Shown here: positions 26,673-33,856 of the stretch, in pieces
Position numbering within the stretch: the first letter of the stretch is position 1
Layout of the letters: each line of letters starts with the position of its first letter
Source: NAT127 sp041655035
GTDB lineage: Bacteria > Pseudomonadota > Gammaproteobacteria > Pseudomonadales > Porticoccaceae
NCBI GenBank assembly: GCA_041655035.1
Contig: JBAZCN010000005.1
Location: 1 to 64,000 of the forward strand
Reading direction: 5' to 3'
DNA: 64,000 nucleotides
Notes under the pieces: generated by a model
Databases searched by the model: none
What the model was told of the DNA's origin: nothing
The model's input: only the letters and a program-made list of their open reading frames with translations
Translations under genes and position numbers: made by a program

Positions 26673-27398
26673 ATGGCCACTTATGTACTTTGCCACGGTG
26701 GTGGCATGGGGGGTTGGATCTGGAAATTCGTCAAGCCGGCGCTGGTCGCGGCGGGCCACGACGTCTACACCCCAACCTATAGCGGCTTTGGCGAGCGGGA
26801 ACATCTGCTCAGCGCCGACATCGATCCCCAGGTGAATGTCACCGACATCGTCAACGTGCTCGAAAAAGAAGACATCACCGATTGCATCCTGGTGGGCCAC
26901 AGCTACTCGGGCGCCATCCTGCCCGGCGTGGTGGCACGGGCCGGCGATCGCGTCCGCCGGGTGGTGCTGCTCGACTCCCTGATCTGCTACAGCGGCGAAG
27001 CAGTCGGCGTGGCGCTCGGCTTTCTCACCCAGGAACAGGCCGATGGCGCCCTCGCCGCACTCAAGGCCGGACAGATTCCTCCCGGCCAGGGCGTCCACAC
27101 CCAGCAGCGCGAAATGGCCAAGGAACACCCGATGGACATGTCGCCAGAGCGCCAGCAATGGCTGCTGGACCACCTTTCCGACCAGCCCCTGACCTGCACG
27201 GTGGTTCCGGTCGCCGTCGGCGCCGAAACCCTGAAGGGCAAGCCGGTGGATTACATCGCCGCCAGCGACACCATCATCAAGCCGTTGCATTCCAGGGCCA
27301 AAGAACTCGGCTGGACCGTCCACGACCTCAAAGGCGATCACGCCTTTCTGGTGGGCCAACCGGACTGGACCGCCAACTTCCTGCTCGGACTGGCCTGA
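26673..27398 (+). CDS. Alpha/beta hydrolase (esterase-like)
   Basis: A 241-aa alpha/beta hydrolase of the plant-esterase/hydroxynitrile-lyase-like type. HGGGMGGW near the N-terminus supplies the oxyanion hole, the nucleophile elbow is GHSYSG (Ser77), and the catalytic His is in KGDHAFLVGQP. Start ATG 26673 with AAGGAG upstream. No signal peptide. It may cleave an ester or C-C bond in the neighbouring pathway; specificity unknown. Confidence 0.88.
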   Translation: MATYVLCHGGGMGGWIWKFVKPALVAAGHDVYTPTYSGFGEREHLLSADIDPQVNVTDIVNVLEKEDITDCILVGHSYSGAILPGVVARAGDRVRRVVLLDSLICYSGEAVGVALGFLTQEQADGALAALKAGQIPPGQGVHTQQREMAKEHPMDMSPERQQWLLDHLSDQPLTCTVVPVAVGAETLKGKPVDYIAASDTIIKPLHSRAKELGWTVHDLKGDHAFLVGQPDWTANFLLGLA

Positions 27399-27420
27399 CC
27401 GGCCCGCGGGGCCGGTCAGG
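27394..27420 (+). terminator. Strong hairpin at the end of the hydrolase gene
   Basis: A 12-bp perfect inverted repeat (CCTGACCGGCCC, 3-nt loop, complement) overlaps the stop codon. It lacks a T-run, so it may act as an RNA-stabilising or weak terminator structure. Confidence 0.45.
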
Positions 27421-27596
27421 CCCCGCAACACCACAGAAAGCAATTGTAAGTGCTATCGCGCCTGCGCCAAGCTGTGGTCTTCGGGACAGTTTCACCGTCG
27501 CAGCCGTTGCCGGTCGCAACCAGGTGTGACAACCTAGGGCCTGTTAGCACGGCATCAACCACGAACAGACACCCCTTTCAACAGGAGATAATCTTT

Positions 27597-28088
27597 ATGC
27601 CTATCATGGAGCACATGACGGACGCCGAACGCGCCCACCTCACCCCGATTCAGCAAAAGCGCCTGAAACACTGGACCGACCTGCAAGACACGCTGAACCG
27701 CGGCGATTTCGTCGGTATGGATGCATTTTTCCACCCGGAATTCACCTACGCCAACCCCAATCGTCCGGACCTCGGCACCTATCAGTCCTGGAAAACGTCT
27801 CCGGAAGCCCTGTACAACACCTTCCCGCCGTCCAAATACGCCACCATCGACGCCGTCGGCAAAGGCGATGACGAGATCTGGATCCTCGGCCACCACTATG
27901 GCAAGCAGACCGGCGGCCCATACATGGGCGTCCCTGCCAACGGCCAGGAAATCAACGTCAAATGGTTTTCGATCGTCAGGTTCAAGGACGACAAAATCGT
28001 CCATATCTACAGTATTTCCGACGTTCTTTCGATGCTCCAGGATATCGGCGTCAAGGAAATCAAGCAGCCCACCGATCCCTACAAATAA
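27597..28088 (+). CDS. NTF2-like / SnoaL-type protein
   Basis: A 163-aa cone-fold protein of the NTF2/SnoaL superfamily. The N-terminal helices (LKHWTDLQDTLNRGDFVGMDAFFHPEFTY) and the C-terminal strands ending in FKDDKIVHIYSISD are the usual pattern. Members serve as small cyclases, isomerases, dehydratases or binding proteins. ATG 27597 with CAGGAG upstream. Follows the alpha/beta hydrolase with a 198-nt gap, so it may have its own promoter. Substrate unknown. Confidence 0.85.
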   Translation: MPIMEHMTDAERAHLTPIQQKRLKHWTDLQDTLNRGDFVGMDAFFHPEFTYANPNRPDLGTYQSWKTSPEALYNTFPPSKYATIDAVGKGDDEIWILGHHYGKQTGGPYMGVPANGQEINVKWFSIVRFKDDKIVHIYSISDVLSMLQDIGVKEIKQPTDPYK

Positions 28089-28137
28089 AGGCCGGCGCCC
28101 GCCACCCCATCGTGGCAGGCAGTGTCTGCATCACCCT

Positions 28138-28164
28138 GAAGCCCCGGCCCCGCGCCGGGGCTTC
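28138..28164 (+). terminator. Probable transcription terminator hairpin
   Basis: An 11-bp perfect GC-rich inverted repeat (GAAGCCCCGGC, 5-nt loop, complement) 50 nt after the NTF2-like stop. The following tract is only weakly T-rich. Confidence 0.55.
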
Positions 28165-28170
28165 ACTTAT

Positions 28171-28247
28171 TGGCTGTGCTGACACAGGAGGCGCATCTCT
28201 CCGGGCCACTCCCCGGTGGTGCGCTTCGTTCCTCAGCGCACCCTATG
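28171..28247. repeat. REP-like palindromic element, copy A
   Basis: A roughly 77-nt unit ending with the hairpin GGTGCGCT-9 nt-AGCGCACC at 28218-28242 and a CCTATG tail. The left part carries a second, imperfect palindrome in opposite sense, like paired REP sequences. Copies B (28321) and C (52182) share the right hairpin. Confidence 0.75.
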
Positions 28248-28320
28248 AAAAGATGCCGCCATCCCGGCGGGCAGTCTCGCCATCGCCCTGAGGCTCCCAT
28301 TCCCGTCAAGGCTTCAGGCC

Positions 28321-28386
28321 ATAGGGTGGAAGCTCACCTCTCCGGGCCATCCCCACGGTGCGCTTCGTTCCTCAGCGCACCCTATG
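28321..28386. repeat. REP-like palindromic element, copy B
   Basis: Second copy, about 75 nt downstream of copy A and in the same orientation. The hairpin GGTGCGCT/AGCGCACC is at 28357-28381 with an identical 9-nt loop. The sequence after CCTATG (GAAGACGCCGCCA) is also shared with copy A with one or two changes. Confidence 0.75.
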
Positions 28387-28519
28387 GGAAGACGCCGCCA
28401 AGCCCCCTTTCAAAGTTTTTACCCCAAAGTATTGTGCTTTTGGTAAATGACGCTTACCTTATGTGGTGATGGTTGTGCATTTCCCGGCACAGCTCGAATA
28501 CCATCACGAGGAGGCGCTT

Positions 28520-29221
28520 ATGACTACCTCTGCACCCGATCGGGATCGCGGCACCAGCAACGTGATCGACCTGTTCACCGGCAAACTCTACTCCGAACGT
28601 TTCGATCGCCGTATCGTCCGCCTCGCACCGGAGTTCGATGGGCTTGAGATGCTCTATTCCAACGAGGCACACCCTTCCAGCTTTTTCACTCTCAAGATAC
28701 TGTGCTGGGCGCTGCGCGCCGATGGCGACGTGGTTGGCCTGGTGCCGTGGCTGAACGGCATCACCGCCTGCCCGGACCTCCAGGATCCGCTCAACGGCCG
28801 CTGGGAAGGCTACTACGATCCCGGCATCGACGAAGTCTTTTTTGAAGCGCCTATCCACAAGGTGGTCGAAGTCGAATCTGCCGCCGAGTACTACGAGTTC
28901 GACTTCGAGAATGAGAACGATATTCTCCAGGAAATCCCCGACACCATCGGCACCCACGCCGTGCTGTCCAGCGACGGTTTCAAGACCCTCACCCTCAAGG
29001 AGGTGGTGAGCTGGCGGCTGCATGCCGATGGCGATATCAGCGGCATGCTGGTGGACGACAGCAAGGTGGTGAATACCCCCGTGCTGCCCGGTGACGAATG
29101 TCTGTTCGCCTGCGACCAGCACGGTGATTTCCGCTACTATTTCCAGCACCATATCGCCAACCGCATCAAGGCCCACGACCCCGAAGCGATGGCGGCGATC
29201 TCCCAGTTGGTCGAGCCCTGA
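28520..29221 (+). CDS. Hypothetical protein with internal duplication
   Basis: A 233-aa acidic, soluble protein that I do not recognise. Start ATG 28520 with a GAGGAGG ribosome-binding site. Two segments look duplicated: residues about 55-75 (TLK, then W, then ADGDVVGLV) and about 156-178 (TLK, then W, then ADGDISGML). Each is followed by a region with aromatic residues. No signal peptide, membrane segment or known catalytic motif is visible. It stands alone between the REP elements and a convergent hydrolase gene. Confidence 0.75.
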   Translation: MTTSAPDRDRGTSNVIDLFTGKLYSERFDRRIVRLAPEFDGLEMLYSNEAHPSSFFTLKILCWALRADGDVVGLVPWLNGITACPDLQDPLNGRWEGYYDPGIDEVFFEAPIHKVVEVESAAEYYEFDFENENDILQEIPDTIGTHAVLSSDGFKTLTLKEVVSWRLHADGDISGMLVDDSKVVNTPVLPGDECLFACDQHGDFRYYFQHHIANRIKAHDPEAMAAISQLVEP

Positions 29222-29264
29222 CGGCTCCGCCGCTACCGCTGGCGCCGGTCTCGCGACCGGCACT

Positions 29265-29927
29265 TCACGGCCGCAGCGATCCCTGGAGAGCGACGGCGAA
29301 TCCCCTTGTCGCCCGCGCCGCTTCGCCGATCAGTTGCTCCTGCGTCCGCCCCGAGCGCTTGCGCGGTTTGAAATCGTGATCGCCATCGTCGAGCCAATGA
29401 ATGCGAATGGCGGTGGACAGCTCGAGATTGCGCAGTTCGCCGCGATGGCCGAACGGATCCCGGTCGCCCTGGACGAACAGAGTCGGGGTCTCGATAGCCA
29501 TCAAGTGCCCGATGCGCAAGCTGTCCGGTTTGGCCGGCGGGTGGAACGGATAGCCGAAACAGCATAAGCCGCTGGCACCCAGATCATCGGCGATCAGCGA
29601 CGCCATCCTGCCACCCAGGGATTTGCCGCCGATCAGCAGTGGCAGGGTCTCGCCCGCAAAACGCTGCCGATCCAGCGCTGAGAGGTAGTGTCGTCGCCAA
29701 CATTCCAGCAGCCGTTCCTGGCGATCGGGCGGCCGCTTCCGCCCCCCGTGGCGATACTCCGCCATGTACGGGAATTCGAATCTCGAGGTGGCAATACCCT
29801 CCCCGGCCAGAGCCTCGGCCAGGGCGTCCATGAAACCGCTGTCCATCGGCGCGCCGGCGCCGTGGGCGAGCAGCAGCCGGGCAACAGGCGCCGAGGCCTC
29901 GACGTGCAGCCACTGCTCTCCGTTCAT
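29265..29927 (-). CDS. Alpha/beta hydrolase (KANL3/Tex30-like)
   Basis: A 220-aa alpha/beta hydrolase of the KANL3/Tex30 type. LAHGAGAPMDSGFM gives the oxyanion region and GGKSLGGRMAS the nucleophile elbow (Gly-Lys-Ser-Leu-Gly). The C-terminal His is in DGDHDFKPRKRSG. These elements are characteristic of this poorly studied family. The ATG at 29927 lies within 10 nt of the YheU-like stop; translational coupling is likely. Function not established. Confidence 0.85.
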   Translation of the reverse strand: MNGEQWLHVEASAPVARLLLAHGAGAPMDSGFMDALAEALAGEGIATSRFEFPYMAEYRHGGRKRPPDRQERLLECWRRHYLSALDRQRFAGETLPLLIGGKSLGGRMASLIADDLGASGLCCFGYPFHPPAKPDSLRIGHLMAIETPTLFVQGDRDPFGHRGELRNLELSTAIRIHWLDDGDHDFKPRKRSGRTQEQLIGEAARATRGFAVALQGSLRP

Positions 29928-29937
29928 CGCTTTCCAC

Positions 29938-30177
29938 TCACTTCGCCGCGGCACTCCCTTCCAGGAACTGCTGGCGGGTCAGCAGATTGCAGCTCTGCGA
30001 ATCGGCATCGAACACGATCACCACCTGGCCCCGGGCGATCTGCTGGCGGACCTGGCCGATCTTTACCGCCAGCGCCACTTCGCGGTCACCGTATTCGGTA
30101 CCTTCGCGCAGCACGAACTCCTCGATGATCGCGTCGAGGAGTTCATCGGCCAGGCGCTCGGGTGGAATCTCGATCAC
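29938..30177 (-). CDS. YheU/UPF0270-family protein
   Basis: A 79-aa protein matching the YheU family layout: MIEIPPERLADELLDAIIEEFVLREGT with the hallmark FVLREGTEYG, then a basic helix KIGQVRQQIARG and a final strand. Its role is unknown. Its ATG overlaps the stop of the upstream methyltransferase (ATGA at 30174-30177), and it precedes the hydrolase, making a three-gene operon. Confidence 0.88.
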   Translation of the reverse strand: MIEIPPERLADELLDAIIEEFVLREGTEYGDREVALAVKIGQVRQQIARGQVVIVFDADSQSCNLLTRQQFLEGSAAAK

Positions 30178-31001
30178 GGCTTGACGAAGCGCAGCGTCAT
30201 GCGATCGCTCTCACCGATGGCGATGTACTTGTCCCGGTCCTGGTCGCCGAGGCGCAGGCTCGGCGGCAGAGTCCAGACACCGTGGGAGTGGTCCTTGGTA
30301 TCGCGGGGGTTGGCGTTGATCTCGCTGCGCTCATCGAGCACAAATCCCGCGTCGGTGGCCAGGGCGATCACCTTGTCTTCGTCCATGTAGCCGGATGCCA
30401 GCATGGTTTCCCTGTCGGTGCCCGGCACTCCCCGGTGTTCGACCACACCCAGCACGCCGCCGGGCCTGAGTGCCTTGAAGAACAGCTCGAACGCGCTCTG
30501 CTCGGCATCGTTGCGCAACCAGTTGTGGACATTGCGGAAAGTCAGCACCCGGTCGGCACTGCCCTCCGGCACTCCCAGCAGGCCGTTCTCGGGGTCGAAT
30601 GCCACCAGCTTCACCTCGCCGTAGAGTGCGGGGTCGGCGGCGGTCTTCTCCTTGAAGCCTTCCAGAGATTTGCGGTAATAGTCGGCGCCGGCGTCGGCGC
30701 TGAAGTGGGCAGCGTAATAGACGCCCTCGTCTTTCAGGTAAGGCGCCAGGATCTCGGTGTACCATCCCCCGGCCGGCCAGATCTCGACCACTGTCATCGC
30801 CGGTTCGACCTTGAAGAAGCTGAGGGTTTCATAGGGGTGACGGAAACCGTCCCGCTCGCTGAAGGCGGCGCTGCGGTGATCGCCATCGACAGCGGCCCGC
30901 AGCGGATCATCGGCGGCCAGCAAGCCACACCAGGTCAGCGTCAAGCCGGCCACCATCAGCTTCATCCCCGCCAGGGCACCATTCCGTCTGGAGCTTTTCA
31001 T
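30174..31001 (-). CDS. Predicted exported SAM-methyltransferase-like protein
   Basis: A 275-aa protein with a signal-like N-terminus (basic residues, hydrophobic stretch 13-28, then LAADDP) followed by a Rossmann methyltransferase fold. The glycine-poor motif I reads VVEIWPAGGWYTEILAPYL, then RVLTFRNVHNWL and LRPGGVLGVVEH. The fold is that of class I methyltransferases, but export would put it in the periplasm, where SAM is not expected, so activity is uncertain. It overlaps yheU-like by 4 nt. The start at 31001 has AGGAGG upstream. Confidence 0.82.
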   Translation of the reverse strand: MKSSRRNGALAGMKLMVAGLTLTWCGLLAADDPLRAAVDGDHRSAAFSERDGFRHPYETLSFFKVEPAMTVVEIWPAGGWYTEILAPYLKDEGVYYAAHFSADAGADYYRKSLEGFKEKTAADPALYGEVKLVAFDPENGLLGVPEGSADRVLTFRNVHNWLRNDAEQSAFELFFKALRPGGVLGVVEHRGVPGTDRETMLASGYMDEDKVIALATDAGFVLDERSEINANPRDTKDHSHGVWTLPPSLRLGDQDRDKYIAIGESDRMTLRFVKP

Positions 31002-31108
31002 AAATCCTCCTATCTGCTGTTATTGTTCAACGAGTCGGTCATAATGCCATACCCGGACGCCGGGCTTCACCTTTATTCACCTCAGCGCAGGCGCACAACG
31101 GATCCATC

Positions 31109-31633
31109 ATGAGCACCCACCTGGTCGTAACCCTCATCGCTACCGACAGACCCGGCATCGTCGAGCAGATCGCAGAGGCCGTCAGCCGCTGCGAAGGCAA
31201 TTGGCTGGAATCATCCCTGTCGCGCCTCGGCGGCCAGTTCGCCGGGATTCTCCTGGTCGAAATCGGCAAGGCGCGGGAAGACGAGTTGCGGGCAGCCCTG
31301 GCGGCCCTGGTCGACAAGGGTATCCGCATCACCGTCGACCAGGCCGGCAGCGGCGACGACCGGGGCCAACCCGGGCAGCGCCTGCTGTTATCCCTGGTGG
31401 CCAATGATCGGCGCGGCATCGTCGGCGAAATCAGCCGAGTCCTCGCCCGCCGCCACGTCAACCTCGACAACCTCCACACCAGCACGGAAAACGCGCCGAT
31501 GAGTGGCGAGTTGCTGTTCCACGCCAGCGCGGATATCGTGCTGCCGCCCGGGCTCAGCCGTGAGGATTTGAGGGATGCCCTCGAAGAGTTGTCGGATGAC
31601 CTGATGGTCGAGATCGAAGAATCCGAGTACTGA
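31109..31633 (+). CDS. gcvR: GcvR-type tandem ACT-domain protein
   Basis: A 174-aa protein with two ACT domains: residues about 1-75 (LVVTLIATDRPGIVEQIAEAVSRCEGNWLESSLSRLGGQFAG) and about 90-165 (SLVANDRRGIVGEISRVLARRHVNLDNL). In E. coli GcvR binds GcvA to repress the glycine cleavage operon; other tandem-ACT proteins bind amino acids. The gcv genes are not in the window. It is followed 11 nt later by a TrmH-type methyltransferase. Confidence 0.85.
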   Translation: MSTHLVVTLIATDRPGIVEQIAEAVSRCEGNWLESSLSRLGGQFAGILLVEIGKAREDELRAALAALVDKGIRITVDQAGSGDDRGQPGQRLLLSLVANDRRGIVGEISRVLARRHVNLDNLHTSTENAPMSGELLFHASADIVLPPGLSREDLRDALEELSDDLMVEIEESEY

Positions 31634-31644
31634 CAGGGCCGATC

Positions 31645-32436
31645 GTGACCGCCACCGACAGCGGCGACTATACCGCCAAGAAACGCTTTTTCGACAGCCT
31701 GCTCACCGTGTACGGCCGCAAACCCGTCCTCGAGGTGTTGCAGGATGCCGCGATACCCGTCTACCGGCTCCACATGGCCACCTCCAACCAGGAGGGCGGC
31801 ATCGTCCGCGATATCGAAAAGCTGGCCCGGGCGCGGAACATCGACATCGTGCGCCACAGCCGCGAATCGCTGTCGCGGATCTCGAAAAACCGCAACCAGG
31901 ACCAGGGCATCGCCATAGACCTGGCGTGCCCGGGCTATTGTCACTACCGCGACTTTCTGCAGCAGCACGACCCGAGCCGGCCGTTCCGACTGATCGCCCT
32001 GGACCGGATCACCAACCCGCAGAACCTCGGCATGATCATTCGCTCGGTCAGCGCCAGCCCGTTCCACGGCCTGCTGCTGCCCGCCAAGGGCTGCGCGCCG
32101 CTGTCGCCGCTGGTGATCAAGGCCAGCGCCGGCACCCTGTTCCGCTGCCCGATCCTGCGCTGCGACAGCCTCGAGACCGCCCTCGCCGACTTCCGCGCCG
32201 CCGGCAGCGCGGTCTGCGTGCTCACCGGCAATACCGAACAGAATATCGCTGACTACCAACCACAGGGGTCGGTGATCTACGTGCTCGGCAACGAAAGCGA
32301 CGGCGTGTCGGCGGCGGTAATGAAACTGGCCGATGCCCGGATCAGGATTCCCATGCACAACGGCGTCGAGTCCCTCAATGTGGCGGTGACGGCGGCGCTG
32401 ATCGCGTTTCGCGACGTTGTTGCCACAACCCGCTGA
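31645..32436 (+). CDS. TrmH/SpoU-family RNA 2'-O-methyltransferase
   Basis: A 263-aa SPOUT RNA methyltransferase. An N-terminal substrate-binding region (about 10-90) is followed by the knotted SAM domain: motif 1 IALDRITNPQNLGMIIRSVSA, motif 2 VIYVLGNESDGVS, motif 3 IRIPMHNGVESLNVAVTAAL. The RNA target (tRNA or rRNA) is not determined. GTG start at 31645. The 3' end overlaps the convergent MFS gene by 62 nt. Confidence 0.9.
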   Translation: MTATDSGDYTAKKRFFDSLLTVYGRKPVLEVLQDAAIPVYRLHMATSNQEGGIVRDIEKLARARNIDIVRHSRESLSRISKNRNQDQGIAIDLACPGYCHYRDFLQQHDPSRPFRLIALDRITNPQNLGMIIRSVSASPFHGLLLPAKGCAPLSPLVIKASAGTLFRCPILRCDSLETALADFRAAGSAVCVLTGNTEQNIADYQPQGSVIYVLGNESDGVSAAVMKLADARIRIPMHNGVESLNVAVTAALIAFRDVVATTR

Positions 32437-33616
32437 ACAGGATACTGCCGCTGGTGATCGTCAAGGTCAGCCCGCCGAGTATCACCAGGGTGGTGCCGAG
32501 CCCCACCTGTTCGATGGCAAAGCCGCTCAACCAGGCGCCGAGGGGCGCGGCACCGAACAGGCACAACTGATAGACCGACACCACGCGGGAACGCAACGCA
32601 GGGGGCGCTTCTTCATGGGTCATCGCCCGCCCAAGGGTCATCGACACCCCGGACAGCATGCCCCAGATCACCAGCAGCGGAAACAGCAGCCAGAAAGGAA
32701 TCTGCAACGCCAGCAGCAGGAGCAATACGCCCCGCAACAGCAGGCTGAGGATCATCACCCGCCCGGGACGCTCCAGACTTTTGACCCAGCGCATGAAGAT
32801 CAGGTTGGCGAGCAGCACCCCCGCCACGAAACACAGCTGCATGATCGAAAAAAAGCCCGCTCCCTGCTGGTACAGCTCCCGGGCGAGGATCGGCATGACT
32901 ACAAAATAGGCCCCGACCCCGAGAAACCCCGTGGTGGCCATCAGGATCATCAACGGCAGCAAACGCCGATGGCGCAGCACCAGGACAACGCCTTCGAGGA
33001 TTTTCACCTCACTGATCGGCTTTCGCTCCGGGCTCCGGCCCTCGCCGCGGGGCTGGCTGCGGCGCACCAGGCGGGAAGCGCCGATAAACAGCGCCAACTG
33101 CAACAGCAGCAGCAACGGCAAGCCAACGCGGTCGAGTTGCCCGGCGATGGCGATGCCGAGGGATTGAGCGCCGAACTGGATCATCGCGCTTTTTGCCACC
33201 GCCTGTTGCAATGCCTGGTCCGTCAACTGGGACAACAGGCTCTCCCGCCCCGGCTGGATGAACGCGGTGATGGTGCCATAGGCCGCACCATAGCAGAGTA
33301 CCTGCCAGTAGGTGAGCAAGCCGCTGAAAGCCAGGCTGATGAGCAGGCCGATGGGCACGCCATAGAGCAGATACAAACGGGACAGGTGGGCGCCGAGATG
33401 GCGGTTATCGGAAATCGCGCCACCGAGCAGGATGAACAGCAGACTGGGAATCATCACCACCATCTGGGCGAGACCGAGGCGATGGGGGTCTTCGCCGAGA
33501 ATTCCCACCACTATCCAGGGGAACAGCACCGTCTGCAGGCCCATCGCCATGGAATGGGCGCCCACCGCGCCCAGGTAGAATGGAAAGCGGTTACCGGCCA
33601 GCGGCCGCGTCGCCAA
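32375..33616 (-). CDS. Major facilitator superfamily transporter
   Basis: A 413-aa inner-membrane transporter with about 12 predicted transmembrane helices in two halves, separated by a basic loop near residue 190-210 (RRSQPRGEGRSPERK). The lineup resembles H+-coupled drug or metabolite exporters of the MFS_3/enterobactin-exporter type. The TTG at 33616 is chosen because the first membrane helix (residues 12-33) would be lost with the next ATG. It begins 3 nt after the stop of a small membrane protein, so translation is likely coupled. Confidence 0.85.
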   Translation of the reverse strand: MATRPLAGNRFPFYLGAVGAHSMAMGLQTVLFPWIVVGILGEDPHRLGLAQMVVMIPSLLFILLGGAISDNRHLGAHLSRLYLLYGVPIGLLISLAFSGLLTYWQVLCYGAAYGTITAFIQPGRESLLSQLTDQALQQAVAKSAMIQFGAQSLGIAIAGQLDRVGLPLLLLLQLALFIGASRLVRRSQPRGEGRSPERKPISEVKILEGVVLVLRHRRLLPLMILMATTGFLGVGAYFVVMPILARELYQQGAGFFSIMQLCFVAGVLLANLIFMRWVKSLERPGRVMILSLLLRGVLLLLLALQIPFWLLFPLLVIWGMLSGVSMTLGRAMTHEEAPPALRSRVVSVYQLCLFGAAPLGAWLSGFAIEQVGLGTTLVILGGLTLTITSGSILFSGLWQQRRETRSAPPSPPH

Positions 33617-33619
33617 TGA

Positions 33620-33847
33620 TCACTTCCCCAGCCAGCGTCTGATCAACTTGGCGACCGCGACGGTAGCCAGGGCCAGCAGGGCAATAATCAGCACCATCAG
33701 GACGACGGAGGTCAGCATCGAGGTGACCTTGCCCGCGGGCACGTCCCAGAACCTCAAGGCACCGACCAGGAATGCCAGCGCCGCAACCAGGGCAACGGCA
33801 AAACTGTAGGTACCTCGGCGTTTTCTGAATTTCAAGACAGACTCCAT
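33620..33847 (-). CDS. Small two-helix membrane protein
   Basis: A 75-aa protein with a basic N-terminus (KFRKRRG) and two hydrophobic segments, about 14-31 and 40-66, ending KLIRRWLGK. No family was recognised. It lies between ligA (9-nt gap) and the MFS gene (3-nt gap) in one minus-strand run. Confidence 0.7.
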   Translation of the reverse strand: MESVLKFRKRRGTYSFAVALVAALAFLVGALRFWDVPAGKVTSMLTSVVLMVLIIALLALATVAVAKLIRRWLGK

Positions 33848-33856
33848 ATCAGGGGA

